Part shown: positions 12,989 to 24,532 of the stretch, piece by piece | How the letters are laid out: every line of letters starts with the position of its first letter | Numbering within the stretch: position 1 is the stretch's first letter | NCBI GenBank assembly: GCA_028023455.1 | Contig: JAQFVV010012419.1 | Span: 930,001-994,000, forward strand | Direction of reading: 5' to 3' | DNA length: 64,000 nt | From: Epiperipatus broadwayi | Lineage: Eukaryota; Onychophora; Udeonychophora; Euonychophora; Peripatidae | Notes under the pieces: model-generated | Database searches by the model: none | What the model saw: the letters and a program-made list of their open reading frames with translations, nothing else | What the model was told of the DNA's origin: nothing | Made by a program: the position numbers and the translations under genes

Positions 12989-13088
12989 GACCCGATATTC
13001 TAATTATGTTTTGAAGGCCTTGAAATGCGAATTTTATCGGCACATTTTTAATCCATTTTTCTAAGCTCTTTGGCCATTTAAAAATTTC
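12989..13088 (-). CDS. exon of an unassigned spliced gene
   Basis: The 100-nt exon lies between 'ggcag|AAA' and 'GGGTC|gtaagt', a consensus donor. Phase 0 in and phase 1 out give 33 residues starting KFFKWPKSLEKWIKNVP and ending IIRISG. The other two frames contain stops. Incoming phase 0 agrees with the outgoing phase of the exon at 27317-27436, which would imply a 14-kb intron filled with mobile elements, or an unseen exon between them. The acceptor has a modest pyrimidine tract. The residue pattern (W-x-K-x-x-x-x-W-I) looks protein-like but matches no family I know. Confidence 0.62.
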
Positions 13089-13869
13089 TGCCGTTATCTT
13101 CTCCATGAAAAATAGTAAACTTGGCAAAAAATAAAAAAATTAAATGAAGGTACAAATAAAAATATTCATAAAAAATTCAATTTTTTTTCAGATTTCAACA
13201 TAATGTATGTCATTCAAAAGAGAATTGAAAAACAAAACAAATGCTGCAATTTCTGTTGACATCATGCTTGTAGTTTTTATGACATTTTAAAAAGAACACA
13301 AAATTTCAATGACGTGCCACCACAGTGCTGCATTATCACTATAAACAGTGAAGCATTTAAAATAAAATACTTGAACATTTCATTGCAACTATCTTTACCC
13401 ATCTTCAATAATTATCATATTTGCACATTTATCAATCATCAAATCAATTCATACATAATTCCTATTTTAGTATATCTATTACTTATTATTAGCAAAATAG
13501 TTACAATAAGCTTTCAATTACGCATTAAATATTTAACGTAAAATCAATTAATTTATTGCTGTATAAAATCTATACTTGGTCAGATAATAAGCATTAAATT
13601 CATTACAAAGAAAATGATATGTAATTACACTTTCTTACCCATCCAGTATTTTTGATTTCTGAATTACTTTTATAACTGCTAATAAATTATATGATATAAG
13701 CAATCAGTATCATCTCATCCAAATATGATTAACGAATAAAATTGTCATTGTAAAATTGAATGATGATCAAACAAGTTTATTTGTTTTAAATTAATTCAAA
13801 ATTTATTACCAAATTGATATTAATTTAAATCAAAAACATATATATAGCAAAACAGGCAAAACTCATCAT
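13089..13869. other. intronic AT-rich DNA, nothing recognised
   Basis: No exon-like segment with both splice sites was found on either strand. A 75-codon plus-strand open frame at 13314-13541 is low-complexity, hydrophobic and without domains; it is most likely chance in AT-rich DNA. Confidence 0.4.
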
Positions 13870-13959
13870 ACATTGTGCCAGTCAAAACATGCTTATCCAT
13901 CTAACACGAGCTGGAACTCACAAAATGTACTTCAAACCCAGTCAAGCCCGAGATTTAGG

Positions 13960-14055
13960 TCAGGGACCAGCCTGGATTCGAACCCACTCTCCAAGCACCA
14001 GATCTAACACCCAATGGATAACATAACAATGGTAGCACACGAGATTTAATTCTTC
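13960..14055 (-). repeat. tRNA-like SINE segment with Pol III B box (copy A)
   Basis: On the minus strand, 'ttatccattgggtgttagatc' (loosely A-box-like) is followed about 30 nt later by 'GGTTCGAATCC', the consensus B box. This spacing is what tRNA-derived SINE heads show. The rest does not fold into a convincing cloverleaf, so it is not a functional tRNA gene. Confidence 0.55.
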
Positions 14056-14749
14056 ATCCGGCCCACTAGCAAATCGGAGAAAACAATAAGACTCATGGAC
14101 TTAAACATATATATAAACAACGTAAATACTAGACATTCCACAGATAAAATCTAACATATTTAAATAATAGGGGCTTTACTAATGAATACTTATGGGCAAT
14201 TAGTGAATTGGATTGATTTAATAATGAGACAGAAACTGATATATGATGAATTAAAATATATTTATTGACAATTGTTGTTGGCAAATGCACACAGGCATTT
14301 CATTTATAAAGTAACATTCTCTAGACTATTTGAACAATAATTGATGTTGGCAAATAGGTTTGTGGCTATGATTTAATGGAGCCAAATATCCTGCTATACA
14401 ACTAATCACTACATTAACTTATTTGTTATGTCCTTTTATAATCAGTTCGAGTGGCTCTTTTACGTAAAATCAAACCAAGTCTGGAGTGAAACTTAATACA
14501 TCTGACTATAATCAATTTATATATTAACTATGGGCTTATAAAGCATCCCAGATAGCTTAAGATCGAACGGGTTTTCAAGAATGCTTCGGTTCAATGCCGA
14601 AGATTGCATATTAGGGAGGAAAGAGTTGGCTATAACGATTTTACTAATATGCTAGGCACAAGTAAAGTATAATAATAAAGTGGCTCTGCGGATGGAAGAA
14701 TAGTTTTAGGGTTTTTGTGACAAACAACGGTTTACCCAATAACCGGTCG

Positions 14750-14935
14750 TCATGCTGCTAATGGGGAACCTTTATTTGGTTCAGAGGCGGGGGACTTACG
14801 TGCTAATCTGGCCCGTAGCTCAGACTTCGCTACTGCACTACCCATAAGAGAAGATGGGCTGGACTTACCGTGGCTCCATCTTATATATATATCAAAAAGA
14901 ACAGCACAACGAGAAAATATTAATAAATCCCACAT
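14750..14935 (-). other. conserved 61-codon open frame inside repeat copy A
   Basis: Starts MWDLLIFSRCAVLFDIY. It is identical at the amino-acid level to the copy at 43140-43325. It begins just before a TATATATATAAGATGG stretch, and the DNA here also has 'ACGgtaagtcc', which looks like a splice donor. Identity of the DNA in two repeat copies explains the shared frame without any need for a protein. I regard it as conserved repeat DNA (possibly a promoter and leader) rather than a proven gene. Confidence 0.35.
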
Positions 14936-16987
14936 CCGCCAAGCCGAAGGATATTATAAATTAAAGATCATATATTAAATGAACACTAGATCATCAGCTT
15001 GATCAAAAGAGCCAACTCTTCTGTAGCATGAGAAATACGATATGCTACTGACAGAAATATATAGATACAAACTTTACTTTATCCCGTTCAATCTCTTTAG
15101 TTATCTATAACTACTAAACTTTTAAAAGGGGGAAAAGTATATTTAATAGGGGACTTACGAATACTTAACTAAAAAAATATACTTATGATTGCACTCCAGG
15201 CTAGTTTAATCTTTAGTAACATAATAAATAAAGGTTGAAAAGCCACATTTTATATTTATATTAATTAATTTACTAAATGACAAAAATATGAATTTGGGTT
15301 TCGAAACAGCGCACGAAATGACGCTATATAAATAATAATACGAAGATTTTAAATTTATATGTTTAAAAACATATTCTATAATTAAATGCACGCCGTTTCG
15401 AAACATAGGCACAACTAATAATAATTAAAAATAAGCAAAAGAAAAGCAAAATATAACTGCAGTGATTAAATTATATAGCAAAATATTAATTAACAAAGAA
15501 ATTTAGCAAAAATATTTCATTTATAGATTTCAAATACGATTTAGACAGAGTTTACAATATTGAATTAATAAAGAAGTTTGCAAAAGTATTTCATTTTAGA
15601 GAATTTACAATATTATTTGGAAAATAATTTAGAAAGAAGTTTCGATAATATGGTTAGCTAACCTGTTTTTGAAGAAATCATGATTGTTTTTGAAATTCAC
15701 AGAGCTCTGCTATTTTAAATAATACTATAACAGTTCTATAGCTGGACTGGATAGATTCGAGCTGGAACGAAGGTGAGTTCTTTGGCGGCTTATGGCATGT
15801 TCTTATTCAGTTGCGAGACGATTTAAAATGGTGTTGGAACGAAGGCAATTCCCTTTTAGTGGCTTATGACATCTTTTATTTGGTATAAGCTTGTTGGTTG
15901 TTGCTTCGGCATTTGATGGATTGAACTCAGCGTTCCATCACGGGAACGGCAGCAAAATTGTGCCTGACTTTAGCCAGACATGGTAAAATTAAACAATTGA
16001 TAACTTGGATAATAATAGCTCTTCAAAAGCAAGATGGAGTATATCTTCCCGCTTAAAATAAGCCCTATTTATACATTTCGACTAAACTTTAACACCTTTT
16101 TGGAATTTCGTTTGCCTCGGGACCAATTGACTTTTAATTAAATAAAATAATATAATCCAATTTCTGCAACAGATAACGTCTCCGAGGTGTTATATTTAAT
16201 TTACTTTAAAAAATTATTAAAACATATAAATTATATAATTTGATTCAGTTTCATTAATTAAATTCCTTTTTAGGTGTTAAAGAATGTTAAGGCCTAGCAG
16301 AAAGAACGGTATTCTGATTTAATGATAAAGTCTTTTGTGCAAACAAAAATCAATCAGTAAACTAGATTTTACTTTTTACCCGGGTGCGTCACTAATTGAT
16401 TTCTTGTTTACACAAAATTCTCATTTTTAATTATAAACAGATTTTTATTTTACTGAAATAAATAACTTTTAACATATTTGTTTTTACCAAATTATTTGTT
16501 TAAAAAAAAGCAAATTTAAAGAAAATACTTTAGTTTCAATTATATATGTAAAACATTAAATCAGAAAGCCGTTAAATATATTTTAAAGAAAACATTTTAC
16601 ATTATAGTATATCTTTTTTATTTTAACTTAAATATGTATATAAATCATTTTGCCGCTATTCCAAGGTTTAAATTATCCATCCACATACGAATATTATAGC
16701 GAATATAATTAAAAATTGACTGAAAATTTATAAAACATTTTATAATAATTTATGAGCATTTCTCCGCTATAATTTTATCAAACCTGTCTAATTATAGCGT
16801 GTTTTCGTAAGTAAATGGATGATGCCATTCAAGCGGCCATTGTAGCAAAGTTTTCCCACTCGACTTATATATTACATTTTTACATTTAAAATATTTCTAC
16901 ATTTAAGATAGGTTCGAAACTAATTCAGACGAGTAGGTCATTAGGTTGATGGTGAAACAGAAAGAGATTGGAAGGTTTACGTTTCAA

Positions 16988-17181
16988 CGTATTGCCACAC
17001 ACAGCAAGCTAGAGTAATCAATGGATGCCAGAAGGCTTGTGCATAAAATCCCTATCTAGTGCCTACTCATCCAATATCCCCAGACTAGTTTCTGGCTGAT
17101 GAGTAGGCACTAGATAGGGATTTTATGCACAAGCCTTCTGGCATCCATTGATTACTCTAGCTTACTGTGAGTGGCAATATG
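16988..17181. repeat. near-perfect 84-bp-arm hairpin
   Basis: Arms 17011-17071 and 17098-17158 are perfectly complementary over 61 bp and extend with few mismatches to 16988 and 17181. The 26-nt loop is 'caatatccccagactagtttctggct'. The arm sequence is the same unit found in the tandem array at 38190-39570 (for example 39450-39540), so two opposed copies have been joined head to head. Perfect complementarity suggests recent origin or ongoing correction. Confidence 0.85.
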
Positions 17182-18339
17182 TATGGTGAGTTTTGCCTGT
17201 TTTAAAACAGTTATACACAAGCATAAGAAGTGGTGGTCATGTGATGTTTATATATATAGCAAATAAACATATATAATATATGCACATAATCCAATTATGC
17301 TTTAAACAATAGGTTTTCAATTGACATTAACTTCATATTTAAACAGGTCATTGCACATCAATCTCCACTTACAAACACATGTGTTTATGGAATGCCAAAA
17401 ATGTTGTAGAACATTAATATTTTCAGAAATATAAAAGTGCCAAGATATAACTTTTTTCTATACTTCATATAAAAATAGTTAATTGAAATATAAAATATAT
17501 ATATGTAAAATGAATCTACTTATTTGTTAATATAAATATAAAAAAATGAATATTTTAAGTTAAAACAATAATTACTATTCTGTAAAATATAAATTCAAAC
17601 TTAGGAAAACATAGCTCTCTTTTATTTAAGTACAAAAATTGATCACTACTCAACCTAAAATTATACTAATATTCCTATCAATAAATACTATAAATTTTAA
17701 ATGAAGAAAATATATATATAGCAATAATAATGCTAAATCTAAGCAAACAACCTGAGTAATAATCTTTATATATGACTTTTCTAAAATAGTACCATAATTC
17801 TAGTGTTTATTTTTTTTTATATCACAATCAGAGGTTTTATTATTCCAGAAAAAATATAAATATCACAAAAAGCTATAAGATTCATAGCACATTTTGTTAA
17901 TTCCAATATTTGCTCAATATCCAAATTATCTTTTCATTTAGCAGATATTTAATCTATATAAGGTTATAAATGTGCAAACATTAAATTATATACATGATGA
18001 TGCAATGTAGATATCCTTTCATTTAGCAAGTAATCAATTCATAAAACATTAACAGACATTAGTTTCATCTATGACAATGCTATAGAAATTGAACCAGTTT
18101 TTATCTGTGTATAAACTATAATACATGAAGCTCATAAAGTCATATTTATAGGTGACCCTAATCTTTGTAAACATTTTTCTGTTTTTAATATTTAGATCTC
18201 ATCATTGAAAAGTAGGCAATAACCGGTTTTTTTAAAACAAGGAAGCATTCTGATGCTTTTGAAACACTAAGAATTAATTTTCATATTTCAATAAATCGTC
18301 ATTTCTCCCACAAATTTAACGATCCTCTTCGGCCAATGG
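17182..18339. other. AT-rich DNA with a short tail of the array unit, no gene seen
   Basis: 17182-17265 continues the array-type unit ('agtggtggtcatgtgatgttta' is shared with 38700-38760). Beyond it the DNA is low-complexity and A+T rich, with no exon pair of splice sites found. Confidence 0.4.
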
Positions 18340-18500
18340 ACAAATGTTATTGCTTTCAGCCTATCATTCTATCAATTTTACCATCATATACTTTTAAAAA
18401 TAAATTTAAAAAAATTATAAGAAGAAACATAAGATTCACTTCTGGAAAGAGAGTTTTTTCTACTCAGCTCTATTTATAACTTTTCACATTGACGTCAGAG
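18340..18500 (-). promoter_or_regulatory. possible minus-strand promoter: CRE plus TATA-like box
   Basis: On the minus strand a palindromic CRE-type site TGACGTCA (about 18490) lies some 15 nt upstream of 'ttataaatag' (about 18475), followed by a short pyrimidine-rich leader. A CCAAT word lies further along (about 18350). This order and spacing is promoter-like. No open frame with a recognisable domain follows, so it may drive a repeat transcript or be chance. Confidence 0.3.
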
Positions 18501-19079
18501 TAACTATAGCAATATCTTTTATTCACTGTATAACCAATTTCAATTCAACATCTCTCAACTAAAAACTTTTATTATATAACAAATAAAATAAATATTTTAG
18601 AATTATTATATACAACAAACACTTGCCTGTTTTAATAACCATTCTTTCATTCTAATACAATTTATAATACATTCTCACCCTACTACACTGGACATATCTG
18701 ATATATATCTTTCCAGTATAATATACAAATAAAATGACAAAATATATTTGAGATATTAAACATTTAGTTGTATTGTTAACATTTCATTATTGTGAATGCA
18801 GTAACAAAAGAACAATAATTTTATCCAAACTATGTTTTATTATTCACACTCCATTTTAAAATGAATAAAGTCAATTCACAATTTTATACACTACAATTAA
18901 TAATAAACAATTTTTTAATATCAATATTATTGTTATCATACCCATACAGTTCAATGCTTCATAGGTTAAGAAATCCACCATCAAATCACACAAGAAAAAA
19001 AAAAGTTAAGACTGACATTTTATCACATATGAAACTCATCCCAGACTTCAGTAGGTGCAACATATATGATAAAAATCAA
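18500..19079. other. AT-rich DNA, nothing recognised
   Basis: A 95-codon plus-strand frame at 18861-19148 runs into the hairpin at 19080 and has no domain or coding-like composition, so it is treated as chance. Confidence 0.4.
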
Positions 19080-19202
19080 CTCTTAAGCTATCAACAATCT
19101 TCACCTATAGTCAAGGCAATTCCTTTAACAATAAAGGTGGTCCCTTAATTGTTAAAGGAGATTGTCTTGACTTCAGATTGAAATTATTGTTAGCTTAAAG
19201 GG
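19080..19202. repeat. small hairpin (MITE-like or microRNA-precursor-like)
   Basis: The inner arms 19109-19132 and 19148-19172 pair over about 24 bp with one or two mismatches around a 15-nt loop. Looser pairing extends outward to 'ttaagcta' at 19083 and its complement near 19195. Total length is about 120 bp. The compact high-identity stem with a short loop resembles a miRNA precursor, but a small foldback transposon explains it equally well. Confidence 0.6.
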
Positions 19203-19409
19203 TTAGGGTTATTATCTACATTTATAATTATCTACAATTATAATTGGCTTTATTGTATTAGTAAATATATTTAAAGTTTTTTTTATTGATTATTTTGAGA
19301 ATATTTAAGTGCATTAATAATGATAAATCCTTGTTTTAATTTTTTACATATGTCCATAGTTATGCATGCGTTTAGATACATGTATTTATTGTATTATATA
19401 TATATATTG

Positions 19410-20960
19410 TACCGGACAAAAGATTTTGTTTTCGTATATCCTGACCACGAGGGCGCCACTAGTCCAAAAATCGAAAATAGACATTTATTTTAAGGGTGGC
19501 CGGATGCCGGACTAAACCCAGGGAGAGCCAAAGCTCATGAATGTTGTTTAGACAATTGAGGAAACATTGAGACAAACATCAGCCAAAATAATTACAAGAA
19601 CTTTTTTTAATTTATTAAACAATAACAAAATAAACATGAGAACTTGATCTAAATTTTCTTAGATCTTAACATTGAGCATATGCGAGCATTAATACGTTAA
19701 ATACCCAGGCAGACAAGTTCATTTCTCATCTATAACATAATAAGGGTTTATATCTTCCTGTTAGCGGTTCACCCAACCAATTCCATTTCCCTATAGAGAT
19801 TTAGTAAGATGGATGCTTGTGGAGAACAACGGGACAGCGCAGACGAGTTTTCTTAGTCCGAAAAAGAAACGTCTGAACTAAGAATGTCCTAATTCTGCAA
19901 AACGCTCATGGACAAGTACGTTTAAATGAGCCAAGGTTAGTCTCACACAAGAAAAGTAACATTATGAACTACGTAATCTGAGTTATAGAAAATAAATCTC
20001 TACCAAGAAAACAAAATCCTATATCCTCTAAACCGCCAGCCAAAGGATCAGCGGTCTGCAGAAACGCAAACCAAAAATGATTAAGTTTAACGACAAAGCA
20101 AACAAACAAAAAAAAACAGGAGAGTAACAGAAAACTACTAAGGTCGGTCTGAATATTTATCAAGAGTTAATCATAGAACTGAGAAAATATTAAGCATATA
20201 AAATATCACTCGCCATACACTCTCAAATAAGTAATATTTTAAGATGGAAAAATCTTGCTACTAAAATTGTAATGTAAAAATAAAATAAAAAACCAATACA
20301 TTAATATGTAAGTTGATAAATTACACATCATAAATATAATTTCTTTTTAAGATTAAGCTGAGATTTGCTAGACTTAATCAGAGATTTAGCCCTGATTTTG
20401 ATATGGAAAGATAAGTTACCTCGAGGTAATATGAATTTCTGCTGTATCACACAAAGTTCAGTTTATAGAGTCCTATACAACGGCTGTCGTTTACTACAGG
20501 TTCAGAAGAATGGAGGCATTATCGGGATCCGCTATGGACTTGATACTTAGGTCATGATTGAAGTCACAATTTGTAGCTCCAGAGGTTCATCTTTGGAAAG
20601 GCTCAGCCCATCATGTTGTGGAGATTCTTCATGGCGTATATTATAGGCATGGCGTCTGAATGGCTGCTACTATCATGGCAAATAGAATTATTGTTGGTCA
20701 ACGGAAATTCAACTTGGTGATTCTCGTGGAACAAATATCAAATAAAAATTAGAATCACTTTAACGATGCAGCAGTTCAATAACAGCTAAAATCTGGATGA
20801 ATCCTCAATCAAGAAGCTGAATAAGCTGAACAAAAAGAACTGAATGGTGAGAATAGTCTCTTTGAATAATCTGATAAGACAAAAAAAAAAAAACCCAGAG
20901 CTATTTATGTCTACTGTTATCTCCCACACAATCTTTTTTTTTTTAACTTTCAACCAGGGT
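19410..20960. mobile_element. GC-richer unclassified repeat block
   Basis: The composition rises clearly above the surroundings between 'tgtaccggacaaaag' (19409) and about 20960. There is no domain-bearing frame; the two short frames at 19969-20163 and 20365-20550 have no family signal. It may be a solo LTR or a non-autonomous element. At about 19444 it holds 'gaccacgagggcgccactag', resembling an insulator-protein (CTCF) type motif. I see no second copy in the window. Confidence 0.35.
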
Positions 20961-22114
20961 AAATCTCTATCTCCCGCTCAATCTTAATTAGAAAAACAAT
21001 ATCTTACAGGGCTTTATCTTACAAAATTATTATTATTACTTTTTTTTTTTTTTCAAAAAAAAAAAACATATCAAACTAAATCTCAGCTTTAAAATAAATC
21101 AGCATTAAATTTTTTTAGTTTTTTAAATAAAATACTTTTATAAGAAGACTAATTAAACTTTGCTTGCATATAATTATTTTAAAATAAAATAAGCATCATA
21201 AAAAAAAAATATTTTATACTAAAATCAACTGAGAATTAAAAATATAAGATTTCAATATAACTAGGTATGTGTGTTATTGCACATATAAAACTTGGCTTTT
21301 AATTTACATGATAGAACTTTTGAATCGGATGTAGTATCTGGTTCAATATGAAAATAGATTATGCATGTAATTGTTTAAATAATTAAATTTATCAAAAATT
21401 TATTTATTGACAAATTGTTTCAAAGTAGAATAATGTATCTAAGATTATTAATAATGAATTTTGGAAACTGTATTCAAATTATATTCTTAAGCTCTGATGA
21501 AGACTAGAGATCAATCAAAACTATTAATGAAATAAAATAATAATTACAGAACACTGTATTCAAATACATAGGGATAGCTTTTTAAACTTTTTAAAAAATA
21601 TTTCTATATGTATTATTTTGAGAAGTTATATAAGTTATTGTTTGTTGGCTTTCTATATCTTAGCATTCTTTGTGTATTATTAATATACTAGTTTCCAAAG
21701 ATTACCATAATTAAAAAATAATTTTTAACAAATGTTTTCTTTCAATAAATATTATACATAAAATGACTAATCTTCATGATCTCTTGGTAAATTCTATTAT
21801 GTACCATCAGTAATCCTCTCTTAATAAATCTCATTGTAAACTACCAACAATCTTCATAATCATTCCTCAATAAATATTATGCAACACTAGTAATCTTCAT
21901 AATCCTTATTTAGTAAATATTACCATAATACTATTAAACTTTATATGCCTTCTTCAATAAACTCATTTCTTAATACTAGCAATCTTTACAGACCACTTTC
22001 AGAAAATTCTATTATGAAATATTTCTATCTTCATGATCTTTTCTCAATAATTATATAAAACTATTAATCTTCATATCTCCAAAGCATTTTACATCAGTTT
22101 CACAAGGAGTATTT
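20961..22114. other. AT-rich DNA with poly(A)/poly(T) tracts and a degenerate repeat
   Basis: Contains long homopolymer tracts near 21030-21066. From 21780 to 22080 the words 'aatctt cataatcctt ... aataaat' recur every 50-60 bp, an old degenerate minisatellite that continues after the LINE at 25170-25460. No gene is seen. Confidence 0.5.
21780..22085. repeat. degenerate 50-60 bp minisatellite (left block)
   Basis: Phrases like 'ctaataatcttcataatccttt..taataaatattat' repeat with drift. The same type of phrase resumes at 25180-25560 after the RTE LINE, so the LINE appears to have inserted into, and split, one minisatellite. Confidence 0.5.
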
Positions 22115-22345
22115 TATGAATTAAAATGAGAAGCCAAGGGATTAAATTAAATACAGATTATGTATGATACCCAACTACACGCTGTTTTTGAAAATATTGT
22201 AAAAGTTATCAGGTAAAAATAATAGGATTAAAGATAAATGCTAAAAACGACTAAAGTAATGTTCAATGGATTTTCCCACAGGACAAAAATAAATACTGAT
22301 AATCTTGAATTAAAAATTAACAATTATAAATATTTTAATCAACTT
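22115..22345 (+). pseudogene. RTE LINE reverse-transcriptase 3' fragment (plus)
   Basis: The DNA resembles the main LINE just downstream at about 24150-24430: 'aaaatgagaagc', 'aaaacgactaaagtaatgttcaa' and the following 'aattacaaatat' region are all recognisable. Several stops and deletions break the frame. It represents the end of the RT domain (fingers after the FADD box). It abuts a minus-strand fragment of the same family at 22346. Confidence 0.6.
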
Positions 22346-22690
22346 ATTAATCATCACCATCATCAACCATTATCAATCCACTGCAGGATCCATCCTCCGA
22401 TCTTTAGCTTCTCTTCTCCACATCACCCCTACACACTTTCTTATTTCATCCATCTATCTCACATGTGGTCTCTTTCTGGGTCCTTTTACAATCTCTTGGA
22501 ATCTGGTTTAAAATTTCAATTGTCCATCTATTGTCATCTCTTCTAGAAATATGTCCAGTCCAACTCCAGTTTTTTAATTTTTTCAATGAGGTCATAACAC
22601 CTGTTTGTTCTCTTACCCATATATTGTATTTTCGATCTCTTCTTGTTACTCCCAACATGCATCTCTTAATATTTCTTTGAGTGGTCTGAA
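22346..22690 (-). pseudogene. RTE LINE 3'-end fragment (minus)
   Basis: Minus-strand frame with MLGVTRRDRKYNIWVREQTG and WTGHISRRDDNRWTIEIL, the conserved C-terminal tail of RTE-clade LINE proteins. The far 3' end (about 22346) is a gat-rich tail ('gatgatggtgatga' on the minus strand), also typical of RTE elements. It is head to head with the better-preserved copy that begins at 22690, and matches the tail at 51719-52060. Confidence 0.75.
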
Positions 22691-22743
22691 ATGAGAGAGG
22701 ACATAGACTTGTGGAGTTTGCTGAAAAATAAAAACTTTATATT

Positions 22744-23442
22744 ATGAATTCTTATTTTGAGAAAAATGTTAAAAGGAAATGGATTTGGAAGTATCCAAAT
22801 GAAGGTACAGCCGAATTGGATTATATTTTGACTAACAGAAAATACACATTTCAAGATTGCAATGTTCTTAATAAATTTAAGTTAGAAAGTGATCATCGAT
22901 TAGTAAGATGTAAGATACGTGTTAATGCAAAACTAAAGAGACAAAAATTATTAAAAAAAACAATATTTACAGTTGATATTCCTAATCTTCAGAAACATTC
23001 TAATGAATTTAAATTAGAATTTACAAATCGGTTTCAAGTATTAGTAGATTTTGAACATGATTTAGATTTGAATGAAATTAATATGAAAATAACTAATATA
23101 CTTTTAAAAACTTTAACAAAGATAGCTGGTAGAAAAAGGCAGCAATTGACCAATAAAATTTCTACTGAGACTAGTGAATTTATGAAGAAAAGAAGGAATA
23201 TGAAGATATACAAAAATGATGCATTAAAAAGGATTGAATATCTCGAATTTTGTAAAATGATGCGGAAAAGAGTTGAAAATGATATAAGAAAGTATAACTG
23301 TGAACTAGCAAGGAAAACTGTAGAAGAGAATAAAAGTCTCAAGAGTGTAAAACAACATTTTGGTATTGGTATGAAATTTATATCTGCAATAAGAAAAAAA
23401 GATCATGAAATGGATAGAAGACTTTTATCAAGAATTATATAG
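22744..23442 (+). pseudogene. RTE LINE endonuclease C-terminus and linker
   Basis: The 232-codon frame holds the end of an apurinic-type endonuclease: the GTAELDYILTN segment and then SDHRLVR (about residues 49-55), the conserved SDH box of APE-like LINE endonucleases. Upstream catalytic parts of the domain are absent, so the copy is 5'-truncated. A lysine-rich linker follows, ending in IRKKDHEMDRR at the frameshift into the RT frame. In an active element this domain nicks target DNA to prime reverse transcription. The ATG used is only the first in frame and need not be a real start. Confidence 0.8.
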
Positions 23443-24166
23443 TAATAAAGAACAAGTACCTCCTATATCTATTACATCTTCCGAATTGCCCAGAATTTTA
23501 AATGAAGAAGTGAGACATGCAATGAAATGTATGAAGAAGAGAAAGGCTCCAGGTAATGATGAAATTATAATTGATATATTAAAAGAAGCAGGTGAAGAAT
23601 CAGAAATTTTTTTAGCAAAGTTATATACCAAATGTCTAAATGATAAAAATGTACCAGATGATTGGAAGAATGCAGTATTAATATTTAAAAATGGTGATAA
23701 TGAAAATATTAGAAATTACAGACCTATCAGCCTTTTATCAGTTTTATACAAAATTTTTACCAAGATAATTACAACTCGTCTACAGAGAACATTGGATCTC
23801 CACCAACCAAGAGAACAAGCTGAATTTAAAAGTGGTTTTAGTACAGTAGATCATATCCAGGTATTGAGAGAAATTATAGAAAGGACAAATGAATACGAGT
23901 TGCCATTATGCTTTGGATTTGTAGATTATGAAAAGACATTTGATTCGATAAACATTTCTTCAATGATTGAAGCATTGGATCATCAAGGTATAGATCCAGG
24001 ATATTATCATATTTTAAAGAATATTTATAAAAATGCAACAGCAACAATCAGATTACATAATGATACTAGGAAACTCAACATTGAGAAGAGTGTAAGACAG
24101 GGTGACTCCATATCTCCAAAACCTTTTACAGCAGTGCTGCAAGAAGTATTTTGTAGATTAAAATGA
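23405..24166 (+). pseudogene. RTE LINE reverse transcriptase, palm and fingers
   Basis: The 253-codon frame carries RKAPGNDEI (about residue 46), NYRPISLLSVLYKIF (about 104), EQAEFKSGFSTVDHI (about 137; G replaced by E or K at normally conserved places), motif A FVDYEKTFDSI with the catalytic Asp (about 172), and motif B VRQGDSISP (about 230). Reading ends at a TGA just before the motif C segment, which continues in the same frame at 24179. This is the polymerase of a non-LTR retrotransposon, overlapping the endonuclease frame by a -1/+1 shift near 23405. Confidence 0.88.
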
Positions 24167-24178
24167 GAAGCTAAAGGA

Positions 24179-24532
24179 GTGAAAGTAAATAGAGATTATT
24201 TAAGTCATTTACATTTTGCAGATGATGTAGTTGTTTTTGCAAATAATGTTTTAGAGCTGCAGGAAATGTTGCAGGAGTTATCAGATGAAAATAGAAAAGT
24301 AGGTCTAAAGATCAATGTTAAAAAGACTAAAGTAATGTTTAATCGATTTGCTCAAAATAAAAAAATAAAGATTGATTATGATGAATTAGAAGTTACCAGT
24401 TACAAATACCTTGGTCAGATTATTAATACAGATGGAAACATAATGGATGAAATTAATCATAGAATTATACTTGGTTGGAGTGCTTTTGGTAGAAATAAGT
24501 TGATACTAAAAGGAAATATGCTCTGTGTTTGA
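24179..24532 (+). pseudogene. RTE LINE reverse transcriptase, motif C to thumb
   Basis: Same frame as the preceding RT segment, separated from it by one stop codon. It contains HFADDVVVFA, the catalytic FADD box, then VGLKINVKKTKVMF (motif D region) and YKYLGQIINTDG (motif E/thumb). The FADD aspartates are intact. The frame breaks near 24530 inside what should be the WSAFGR..L tail. Together with 23405-24166 it makes an RT core interrupted by only one nonsense codon. Confidence 0.88.

Larger units (their letters stand above)
13870..16992 (-). mobile_element. 3.1-kb repeat, copy A (reverse orientation)
   Basis: This block is the reverse complement of 41138-44206 over nearly its whole length. 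The best-conserved piece encodes the same 61 codons at 14750-14935 (minus) and 43140-43325 (plus), identical in both copies. Near 13970-13990 the minus strand has 'gggttcgaatccaggctgg', which contains the canonical Pol III B box GGTTCGAATCC, so a tRNA-derived SINE end is part of the unit. No transposase, reverse transcriptase or integrase is visible, so the element is non-autonomous or unclassified. Copy identity falls off in the AT-rich parts. Confidence 0.75.

Noticed and set aside
13105-13120. ATG at 13107 (minus) as the start of the 12989-13088 exon
   Set aside because: Counting the six A residues at 13080-13085 shows that the ATG frame stops after nine codons; the exon instead starts after 'ggcag' in phase 0.
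22238-22680. Plus-strand open frames of 102 and 71 codons
   Set aside because: Antisense shadows of the minus-strand RTE LINE C-terminus at 22346-22690.
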